From Holosporaceae bacterium (lineage in GTDB: Bacteria; Pseudomonadota; Alphaproteobacteria; UBA3830): DNA of 6,237 nt. Within the stretch, counting starts at the first letter, position 1. The number at the start of each line of letters is the position of its first letter. Below, piece by piece: positions 1 through 5,060 of this stretch. The stretch covers positions 1-6,237 of the forward strand of contig JAISYW010000009.1 of assembly GCA_031269645.1 (NCBI GenBank), in the 5' to 3' direction. The notes beneath the pieces were generated by a model, which worked only from the letters and a program-made list of their open reading frames with translations, was not told the DNA's origin and did not search any database. Both the position numbers and the translations under genes were made by a program.

Positions 1-697
1 AGTAAAAGATCACGGCCTTACGACTTGTCTGGTTGAGTGCGCAAAACGTGTAAAAAAGGACAGATGGAGAGAATATTTTGGTTCTGGAGTAATGTTGTTC
101 GACATAGAAAAAGCTCGCAAAGAAAATCTTACTGATAAAAGTTGTAGATATTTATTTACTCAAGAAAATTATAAAAACCTTTACAAAGGACTTTTTTTTG
201 AGGATCAGGACGCCTTAAATGCAGTATGCATTGATAATGTAAAATTGCTTGATGAAAAGTGGAATTCTGTTGTTCGCATTGTCATCCTTTTTCCTCTTAA
301 AATTGATTGTGTAATACATTATGCAGGTCCTGATAAACCGTGGAATAGCACCATCTATCTTGCTGATCTTTGGTGGGAATATGCCGAAAAAACACCTTTC
401 TATTCTGATATTATAATTGAAAACATGAGAACAATCGTTTTTCATAAAATCTTTGTGTGGAGTTCATATTTTTGTGCTATTTTGATAGATTGGTTGCATC
501 TAGGACGTTTTGTGCAGAATTTTCCAATAATTTTGACATATCTGAATTTTGTTGTAAAAAAAGAAAAAATGGCCGCGTATAAACATTTGACTAAATTCAT
601 TCGTTCTCAGTCCCAGTTTTATTTTAATAGCTGTTTTAGCTTTGTCAGAAAAAAATCGAACTTTAAATCCTATGATCATCAAACAACTGATCTATAG
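1..697 (+). CDS. Glycosyltransferase family 8 protein, 3' part (5' end outside window)
   Basis: The reading frame is open from base 2 to the TAG at 695-697 (231 codons), and the coding sequence enters from the left edge. GT8 enzymes are retaining, metal-dependent transferases that move a sugar from a nucleotide-sugar donor, often onto lipopolysaccharide core or another surface glycan, on the cytoplasmic side of the membrane. Visible family signatures are YFGSGVMLFD (the family's 'YFNSGVLLxN' block), FEDQDALNAV followed by VKLLDEKWN, and HYAGPDKPWN, which matches the conserved HxxGxxKPW metal/donor-binding motif. The segment LWWEYAEKTPFYS after it is also typical of bacterial GT8 proteins. The DxD motif would lie upstream and cannot be seen. 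The ATG at 92 is not the start, because the conserved block begins before it. About 110 residues follow the KPW motif, with a hydrophobic patch and a basic tail that may hold the enzyme at the membrane (inference). The acceptor sugar cannot be told. Confidence 0.88.
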   Translation, partial: VKDHGLTTCLVECAKRVKKDRWREYFGSGVMLFDIEKARKENLTDKSCRYLFTQENYKNLYKGLFFEDQDALNAVCIDNVKLLDEKWNSVVRIVILFPLKIDCVIHYAGPDKPWNSTIYLADLWWEYAEKTPFYSDIIIENMRTIVFHKIFVWSSYFCAILIDWLHLGRFVQNFPIILTYLNFVVKKEKMAAYKHLTKFIRSQSQFYFNSCFSFVRKKSNFKSYDHQTTDL

Positions 698-716
698 CTA
701 CATAATTGTAGACACA

Positions 717-739
717 ATGACGCGGAAAATAAGCGTCGT
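717..739. terminator. Stem-loop between convergent genes, possible bidirectional terminator
   Basis: ATGACGC (717-723) can pair with GCGTCGT (733-739), including one G-U pair, around a 9-base loop. It lies in the 52-base gap between the GT8 stop and the stop of the convergent minus-strand gene. A second short hairpin, CTACA/TGTAG at 698-711, sits right after the GT8 stop. Neither is followed by a clear U-run on either strand, so termination is inferred from position and pairing only. Confidence 0.28.
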
Positions 740-749
740 AATAAGTAAG

Positions 750-1712
750 TTAGATTTCTGAAATGCCTTGTTTAATTTTTCTGGATGTTTGTTCAGAAAT
801 ATCTGCCTTTATGTCGCGCCTACTATCTTCACTAATAATTGGCAATTCAACTTTAATAGCTGCATCGTTGTATTCGTCTACTATATCATCAACTAACCTC
901 AATCTTTCCAGAAGCGTTTTCTTTTGTTTCAACTCAATAATTTTCATTTTTATTGGTAGCATTTTATTTACGATATCGTAATTTTTGTCGCCGGCAGCAA
1001 TATTGTGGATAATTTTAATGCGCTCCACCAGTTCTTCCAATGTTCGGCATTTAACCAAAGACGTGTTTCTGCTTTGCCTGGAATCATCGGGAAATCTTCT
1101 TCTAGTTCTAGGCGTTGAAGAAATAGATGGCGCGAAAAAACGACTCTCCTGCTCTTTTGTTGCTGTACTCTCCTTGTTTTTTAATGAGGATACTTCAATA
1201 TTAAATTGGTGAATTAGAGATTTTATCAAGTAGATTAATTTATCGACAACGTCGATAAAATTTTTCAGTAAAGTTATGTTATACGAGTTCGCAATTTTTC
1301 GCAGTTCGCTTATATCTATGTTTTCCAGCATACGTAATAGTTGTACTAGAGCTAATTCGTTTTCGTGAAAAGAAGCTGAAGCTCCCGAAAATTTTTTAGA
1401 TTCGGATTTTTCAAGTCCAAATTCCGAAGATAAGTTTTTATTTTCGTCACAAAGCTTTGAAATATATATATCAATATCATTTAACTTAGTGCTGAAATTA
1501 TTCCTATCAAAACGTTTATCTAATGATTGTTTGATTTTTCTACATTTTCTCTGCACAGCATACAAATAATTATTATTTATACATTCCAACTGTTTGATAA
1601 TAATATTTTCTATTCGTTGAGGTAAACAAAATGTGTCTACAGCAAAAAGCGACACACATATTATAGTTCCCGCTAGATATAAAATAGTTTTGTTATTCTT
1701 CATTTCTTCCAT
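750..1712 (-). CDS. Unrecognised exported or membrane-anchored helical protein
   Basis: I do not recognise this family. From the ATG at 1712 it is 320 residues. A short charged N-terminus (MEEMKNNK) is followed by one hydrophobic stretch at residues 9-29, which reads as a signal peptide or signal anchor. Cys29 does not sit in a standard lipobox. Residues 35-175 are Lys/Glu/Ile/Leu-rich and probably helical, perhaps coiled coil. Residues 179-220 form a Ser/Thr/Arg-rich, low-complexity linker with an arginine cluster (TPRTRRRF). Residues 222-288 are again strongly helical, and the tail is charged. No catalytic motif is visible. The start is uncertain: in-frame GTG (1718), ATG (1712) and ATG (1703) all keep the hydrophobic segment, and none has a good Shine-Dalgarno at proper distance. 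The gene follows the FkbM gene on the same strand. It may be an envelope structural protein or a secreted factor (inference). That it is a real gene is supported by its length and the signal-plus-helix organisation. Confidence 0.72.
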   Translation of the reverse strand: MEEMKNNKTILYLAGTIICVSLFAVDTFCLPQRIENIIIKQLECINNNYLYAVQRKCRKIKQSLDKRFDRNNFSTKLNDIDIYISKLCDENKNLSSEFGLEKSESKKFSGASASFHENELALVQLLRMLENIDISELRKIANSYNITLLKNFIDVVDKLIYLIKSLIHQFNIEVSSLKNKESTATKEQESRFFAPSISSTPRTRRRFPDDSRQSRNTSLVKCRTLEELVERIKIIHNIAAGDKNYDIVNKMLPIKMKIIELKQKKTLLERLRLVDDIVDEYNDAAIKVELPIISEDSRRDIKADISEQTSRKIKQGISEI

Positions 1713-1764
1713 ACCCACGGAGAACCAGAGTTTTGAGTAGATTATAGAAACTGTTGCATAACAT
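1693..1764 (-). CDS. Possible 23-codon mini-ORF overlapping the start of the downstream gene
   Basis: An ATG at 1764 is preceded on the minus strand by GAGGG (1770-1774) with a 5-base spacer, which is a good ribosome-binding site. It opens 23 codons that end at TAA (1693-1695), past the candidate starts of the unknown exported-protein gene. The same frame is open further up, to an ATG at 1851 (52 codons in all), but that start has no binding site. The downstream gene has no good Shine-Dalgarno of its own, so the mini-ORF could couple translation into it (inference). Against this, the TATAAT at 1741-1746 would start transcription inside it, and the peptide resembles nothing I know. It may be a chance frame or the remnant of an older gene. 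Confidence 0.17.
   Translation of the reverse strand: MLCNSFYNLLKTLVLRGYGRNEE
1741..1746 (-). promoter_or_regulatory. Perfect -10 box (TATAAT) for the unknown exported-protein gene
   Basis: On the minus strand the hexamer TATAAT lies about 22-38 bases ahead of the possible start codons at 1718, 1712 and 1703. This puts transcription start near 1734 and gives a short leader. The -35 region at 17-18 base spacing (around 1764-1770, AAATCA or GAAATC) matches TTGACA poorly, and there is no extended -10 TG. In AT-rich DNA a chance TATAAT is possible, so the position is the main support. Confidence 0.4.
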
Positions 1765-1854
1765 GATTTCCCTCGAAATTGACTTTATTGAATCTGTAAA
1801 GGATCGTACAAAAATATGTTGCGGTCCTGAGCTGTGCTCCACCAGAAGCATTGC

Positions 1855-1875
1855 AAAAAAACGACGCTATCGCTC
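1855..1875 (-). terminator. Putative weak intrinsic terminator of the FkbM gene
   Basis: Directly after the TAG stop of the FkbM gene, the minus strand reads GAGCGA, a 5-base loop (TAGCG), TCGTTT, and then continues the T-run to seven in total. The stem has six pairs, two of them G-U, and its 3' arm merges with the U-tract. The stem is weak, but the location and the T7 run fit Rho-independent termination. A second small stem-loop (GAGC/GCTC with a 3-base loop, about 1830-1840) follows in the same gap. Confidence 0.38.
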
Positions 1876-1877
1876 TC

Positions 1878-2780
1878 CTATAGCTGTCCCCTTGCCATAA
1901 TCAATACAGCCTTTTCTTTGGACATAACTTCATCAAGAGTTACATAAACGTATTCATTCGGCGCTTCAGCTATGTAAAATCTAAAGTCTTTTTCCTGAAG
2001 GTTTTCTAATTCCTTTTTTACATTAAATTTCTCAAATGATAGAGTTTTATCGAATGAAACTACTAGTTTTATGTTTGGCGAGCCGTCAATTATATTTCTG
2101 GCCCCTTTAATGATTGAAAATTCATTACCTGGGATATCTATTAATAACATAGATATTGGCTTTATTTCTCGCGCAAGTTCTTTATCTAAAGTATTGCAGC
2201 TAACAGTGACTAGACGCGGTTTTGTATAATTTCCATTTTGTTTTCGAACAATAGACATACAATCTTCAAGATCAAATGTTCCTTCTCGATCAGAAATGGC
2301 CGTATTTTTCAAAAAAACAACGTTTTCTAAGTCGTTCAGAATAATGTTTTTTCTTAGACACGAACAAACGCCGGCATTTGCCTCAAAAGCGTAATATTTC
2401 CCACGTTTTTTTAGGATCATTCCTATATTTATGGAGTTATATCCAAAATGCGCCCCAACTTCGGCAACAATATCATTTTCTTTACATAAGGAAATAGCGG
2501 TTTCCGAAAATAGCGATTTAACGTCTCCAGAAACTCTCAAGCAACTTTCCACAAAAGGATCATCTTTTTTTATCAGGATCGGATATTTGTTTTTTATGAT
2601 TGTAATAATAAAATTGTTTTCCAATGATATTTCTTCGTTGAACGATGGAATAAAATCAGAGATTTGAGATTTTTCTATAAAGAATGTCGCCACGAAAGCT
2701 ATGCATGCGAAAACAACTGAAAACACAACTATTTTGTTCTTACTTAAGAAACTTTCTTTGGGAGAAAAGCTTTGCTCCAT
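1878..2780 (-). CDS. FkbM-family SAM-dependent methyltransferase with N-terminal membrane segment
   Basis: This is a 300-residue protein. Residues 1-16 are short and basic, residues 17-35 are one hydrophobic helix, and the FkbM-type class I methyltransferase domain covers about 80-290. Motif I is AEVGAHFGY (106-114), the SAM glycine loop. FEAN (132-135) supplies the acidic residue expected to bind the SAM ribose. NTLDKEL (196-202) and LIDIPGNEFSIIKGA (213-227) correspond to the family's 'TLD' and 'KIDVEGxExxVLKGA' blocks. FkbM enzymes O-methylate sugars or other hydroxyls in polyketides, glycans and lipopolysaccharide; the substrate here is unknown. The nearby GT8 gene suggests a glycan (inference). 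The basic residues before the helix favour an N-in, C-out topology, which would put the domain outside the SAM-containing cytoplasm and is odd. The usual Glu of the IDVEG block is Pro217 here. The start at 2780 is well supported by a strong Shine-Dalgarno. Confidence 0.88.
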   Translation of the reverse strand: MEQSFSPKESFLSKNKIVVFSVVFACIAFVATFFIEKSQISDFIPSFNEEISLENNFIITIIKNKYPILIKKDDPFVESCLRVSGDVKSLFSETAISLCKENDIVAEVGAHFGYNSINIGMILKKRGKYYAFEANAGVCSCLRKNIILNDLENVVFLKNTAISDREGTFDLEDCMSIVRKQNGNYTKPRLVTVSCNTLDKELAREIKPISMLLIDIPGNEFSIIKGARNIIDGSPNIKLVVSFDKTLSFEKFNVKKELENLQEKDFRFYIAEAPNEYVYVTLDEVMSKEKAVLIMARGQL

Positions 2781-2785
2781 GTATA

Positions 2786-2791
2786 TCCTCC
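2786..2791 (-). promoter_or_regulatory. Strong Shine-Dalgarno (GGAGGA) fixing the FkbM start
   Basis: GGAGGA lies five bases before the ATG at 2780 on the minus strand. It is the best ribosome-binding site ahead of any long gene in the window and settles the start, so the hydrophobic N-terminus is truly part of the protein. A TATAAC hexamer at 2826-2831 could be its -10 box, but no -35 was seen. Confidence 0.75.
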
Positions 2792-2846
2792 GTGGTAGTT
2801 ACGTAAAAATATTAAACACAAAAACGTTATAAAATAGTGAATTTAG

Positions 2847-2881
2847 AAAAAAATAATATGTCGAGCGAATTGCTCTGCGAC
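2847..2881 (-). terminator. Putative intrinsic terminator of transketolase
   Basis: Thirteen bases after the tkt stop, the minus strand can form GTCG-(bulge CAG)-AGC-loop AATTC-GCT-CGAC (2881 to 2860), or alternatively GAGC/GCTC with a 5-base loop. A six-base AT spacer then leads to a run of seven T (2853 to 2847). The stem is short, and the gap before the T-run lowers the quality. Position after tkt and before the FkbM gene supports a terminator, possibly a leaky one. Confidence 0.38.
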
Positions 2882-2893
2882 TTAAAGCGAACG

Positions 2894-4837
2894 TTATTTT
2901 AATATAGACGACATTACTTCATCAGCAATATTGCGAGCGGTTAAATTAAAGAAATCATAATTATCAGAACATGAACAAGATTTTCCGAAATGGTTTACTC
3001 CAAAAAACAAACCCTTCGATCCAAGGTATCTTTCCCATCCGAACCCATTAGAGGCCTCAATTCCAACGCGTAAATCTTCTCCTAGGACGTGTCGTTTATA
3101 TGACTCTGTCTGTTTATCGAACAATTCCCAACAAGGAATGCTTACTATATTAACGGAAATATCCTGATCATTAAGCATTTTTTTTGCATCTAGAGCTATT
3201 CCTACTTCAGATCCGGTCGCTATCAGCGTAACTTTTTTATCATTCTCGGAACTGTCTTCGTACAATAAATATCCGCCATTTTCGCAAAGATTTGTTCTGC
3301 CGCAAAATCGAACGCTTAGCACCTCCTGTCTAGTTAAAACCAAAACAGACGGCCCTTCGTTCTTGATCGCGCATTCCCAGCATTCTAAAGTTTCCATAGC
3401 ATCAGCCGGACGAAATACGCTTAAGTTTGGAATTGCCCTTAACGCAGCCAAATGCTCCGTTGGTTGATGAGTTGGACCATCTTCTCCAACACCAATTGAA
3501 TCGTGACTAAAAACGAATAACGTTGGAATATTCATGAAGGCGCTCATGCGAATTGCTGGCCTCATGTAATCGCTGAATGAAAAAAAAGTTCCAGCAAAAA
3601 TTTTTATTTTTCTTCCAGCCGCGATACCATTCATGATCGCCCCCATTGCATGCTCGCGCACGCCGTAGTGAATGTAGTTCCCAGAAAAATCGCTTTTCGT
3701 AACAGGTCTCATTTTTTTAGACAAACATCCTGTAGATTCCCCAAGATCCGCCGAGCCAGAAACCATTAAATTTGAAACTTCCATAATTCTAGAAATAACT
3801 TCCCGAGAGCTTTTTCGCGTTGCCGCAAAAGGCCTGGACATGAAATATTCTTTCTTAATAGTGCGGAATATTTTTCTGATTTCGTTTGTAAACTCAAATC
3901 CAAGCGAGCCAAATTTATAGGACTGCGTTTTTAGCCAATTTTTGCAGTCTTCGTGATGACGTTTTCCAATAATACGCCAGGTTTTTTCAACATATTCTGG
4001 AATTTCAAACGGAGCGTGTGGCCAATCAAAAAATTTCTTAGCCTCGGCGATTTCCTGATCGTTTAAAGGGCCACTGTGAGCTTTAGGATTGTTTTCTTTC
4101 GGCGTTCCTAATCCGATTTTAGTCTTACAAGCAATTATGGACGGCCGTTGATCATTTTTCGCTTCCGTAATAGCCTCAATTATCGCTTTTTCACAATGCC
4201 CGTTGACTGATAATGTATGCCATCCATATGATTCGTAACGTTGGAGCGTATTTTCGCTCGTGGAAATACCGATTTCACCGTCTATTGTTATGTTATTGTC
4301 GTCGAAAAGCATAATAAGACGTCCTAGCGATAAATGTCCCGCAATTGCGCTAGCTTCATGGGAAATTCCTTCCATTAAATCGCCATCTCCGGCGCATACG
4401 TATGTATAGTGGTTGATGCAATCGTTTCCTAGACGAGCGTTTAGCAATCTTTCTTCAATCGCCATACCAACAGCATTGGCGAGTCCCTGTCCGAGAGGTC
4501 CTGTAGTTATTTCTATTCCGCAATCTGGATTGTATTCCGGGTGTCCAGTAGCTTTCGATCCTAATTTTCTGAAATTTTTTAAATCGTCCATAGACATGCC
4601 ATCATATCCGGCCAAATAGAGCGTGGAATAAAGCAACGCTGAACCATGACCTCCCGATAAAATGAACCTATCTCTATTGGGCCATCTCGGATTTTTCGGA
4701 TCGAATACTAAAAAATTTTTGAATAAGGCAGTTATGCAGTCCGCCATCCCTAAAGGCATGCCCAAATGGCCGCTATTTGCGTTCTTTACTTGGTAAATCG
4801 ATAAAAAGCGCAACGCATTAGCAAGACTCTGAAACAT
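2894..4837 (-). CDS. tkt: Transketolase
   Basis: Thiamine diphosphate enzyme of the non-oxidative pentose phosphate pathway and of sugar-phosphate interconversion. It moves two-carbon ketol units between ketose and aldose phosphates in the cytoplasm. It is 647 residues from the ATG at 4837, slightly shorter than E. coli TktA (663). Features in order: SGH at 22-24 and SGGHGS at 61-66 (active-site histidines), TTGPLGQG (111-118), the ThDP/Mg motif GDGDLMEG (150-157) with DDNN (179-182), and AHSGPL (253-258). The pyrimidine domain follows, with GSADL (361-365), YGVRE (391-395; Glu395 is the catalytic Glu that activates the cofactor), and HDSIGVGEDGPTHQP (445-459). The C-terminal domain contains IATGSEV. 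The usual SGHPG is SGHLG here, and the C-terminal GES block reads GKSCSC (618-623), so the protein is divergent but complete. The frame is open up to a GTG at 4855, but the ATG at 4837 behind a G-run is the better start, and family alignment also begins there. Confidence 0.97.
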   Translation of the reverse strand: MFQSLANALRFLSIYQVKNANSGHLGMPLGMADCITALFKNFLVFDPKNPRWPNRDRFILSGGHGSALLYSTLYLAGYDGMSMDDLKNFRKLGSKATGHPEYNPDCGIEITTGPLGQGLANAVGMAIEERLLNARLGNDCINHYTYVCAGDGDLMEGISHEASAIAGHLSLGRLIMLFDDNNITIDGEIGISTSENTLQRYESYGWHTLSVNGHCEKAIIEAITEAKNDQRPSIIACKTKIGLGTPKENNPKAHSGPLNDQEIAEAKKFFDWPHAPFEIPEYVEKTWRIIGKRHHEDCKNWLKTQSYKFGSLGFEFTNEIRKIFRTIKKEYFMSRPFAATRKSSREVISRIMEVSNLMVSGSADLGESTGCLSKKMRPVTKSDFSGNYIHYGVREHAMGAIMNGIAAGRKIKIFAGTFFSFSDYMRPAIRMSAFMNIPTLFVFSHDSIGVGEDGPTHQPTEHLAALRAIPNLSVFRPADAMETLECWECAIKNEGPSVLVLTRQEVLSVRFCGRTNLCENGGYLLYEDSSENDKKVTLIATGSEVGIALDAKKMLNDQDISVNIVSIPCWELFDKQTESYKRHVLGEDLRVGIEASNGFGWERYLGSKGLFFGVNHFGKSCSCSDNYDFFNLTARNIADEVMSSILK

Positions 4838-4841
4838 AAAA

Positions 4842-4848
4842 CCCCCCC
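4842..4848 (-). promoter_or_regulatory. Seven-G tract acting as likely ribosome-binding site of tkt
   Basis: The minus strand reads seven G, four T and then the ATG at 4837. The G-run can pair with the pyrimidine-rich 3' end of 16S rRNA only in part and sits rather close to the ATG. No other Shine-Dalgarno is present. A homopolymer of this length in a translation-initiation site can slip during replication and change the spacing. Confidence 0.5.
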
Positions 4849-4865
4849 ACAACACGTCGAGTTAT

Positions 4866-4894
4866 ACTATATCTTATTATCTGATCAGTGTATA
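4866..4894 (-). promoter_or_regulatory. Putative sigma70-type promoter of tkt
   Basis: On the minus strand, TATACA (4889-4894, four of six to TTGACA) is followed by a 17-base spacer and TATAGT (4866-4871, five of six to TATAAT). Transcription would begin near 4859, giving a leader of about 22 bases that contains the G-run. This promoter would exclude the upstream 22-codon ORF from the tkt message. Confidence 0.45.
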
Positions 4895-4953
4895 GCTGCG
4901 TATTGTCTCAAAAAGCGGCACAACAAGATGTTTGCGTTTGTTTTTCTAAGCAT
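4885..4953 (-). CDS. Possible 22-codon ORF with a good Shine-Dalgarno upstream of tkt
   Basis: On the minus strand AAAGGAG (4963-4969), nine bases before an ATG at 4953, opens a 22-codon frame (begins MLRKTNANILL, basic and hydrophobic). It ends at TGA (4885-4887), 47 bases before the tkt ATG. The TGA lies inside the palindrome CTGATCAG (4881-4888). The ribosome-binding site is the only clear hint of translation. It could be a leader peptide, a small protein or the decayed start of a lost gene. No run of one amino acid and no attenuator hairpin was seen, so regulatory attenuation is not supported. Confidence 0.22.
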   Translation of the reverse strand: MLRKTNANILLCRFLRQYAAIH

Positions 4954-4991
4954 TGCAATTATCTCCTTTCTATGCGCCCTAAACCAATTAA

Positions 4992-5020
4992 TTGCCCATA
5001 TCGTATATTTATTTTATTAA
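4992..5020 (+). promoter_or_regulatory. Putative promoter of holB-recR (upstream candidate)
   Basis: TTGCCC (4992-4997), a 17-base spacer and TATTAA (5015-5020) form a fair sigma70-type match on the + strand. Transcription would begin near 5027, with a leader of about 34 bases before holB that contains no Shine-Dalgarno. This region is very AT-rich, so chance matches are likely. Confidence 0.35.
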
Positions 5021-5048
5021 CAAATAGTAATACCATTAGCCAATCAAC

Positions 5049-5054
5049 TATAAA
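5049..5054 (+). promoter_or_regulatory. Alternative -10 box placing transcription start on the holB ATG
   Basis: TATAAA lies seven bases before the holB ATG, so RNA synthesis from it would begin at or next to 5061 and give a leaderless message. The lack of any Shine-Dalgarno before holB fits this. No good -35 was found at 17-18 bases (AGTAAT or TAGTAA). Confidence 0.25.
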
Positions 5055-5060
5055 AAATTA

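Noticed and set aside
215..682. Minus-strand ORFs opposite the GT8 gene
   Set aside because: The + strand frame carries clear GT8 motifs, and the opposing frames show none.
763..1212. Two + strand ORFs opposite the exported-protein gene
   Set aside because: They are antisense shadows with no family similarity or binding sites.
1846..1856. 11-base repeat AAGCATTGCAA, also at 4948-4958
   Set aside because: Several 11-base matches are expected by chance in a window of this size, and the flanks do not match.
1747..1860. Possible insertion-sequence remnant, suggested by CTGTTGCATAAC and TTGCAAAA stretches
   Set aside because: No paired terminal inverted repeats, target duplication or transposase fragment could be seen.
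1763..1900. 45-codon + strand ORF in the gap between the FkbM and exported-protein genes
   Set aside because: It has no Shine-Dalgarno, runs into the 3' end of the FkbM gene on the other strand, and resembles nothing known.
4413..4619. + strand ORF inside transketolase
   Set aside because: It is antisense to a strongly conserved coding region and is a codon-composition shadow.
4838..4953. Transcription attenuator or riboswitch ahead of tkt
   Set aside because: Only the 8-base palindrome CTGATCAG and short repeats were found; there is no terminator/antiterminator pair and no known aptamer pattern.
4928..5020. 30-codon + strand ORF coding a hydrophobic peptide between tkt and holB
   Set aside because: It has no ribosome-binding site, overlaps promoter candidates, and T-rich DNA yields hydrophobic codons by chance.
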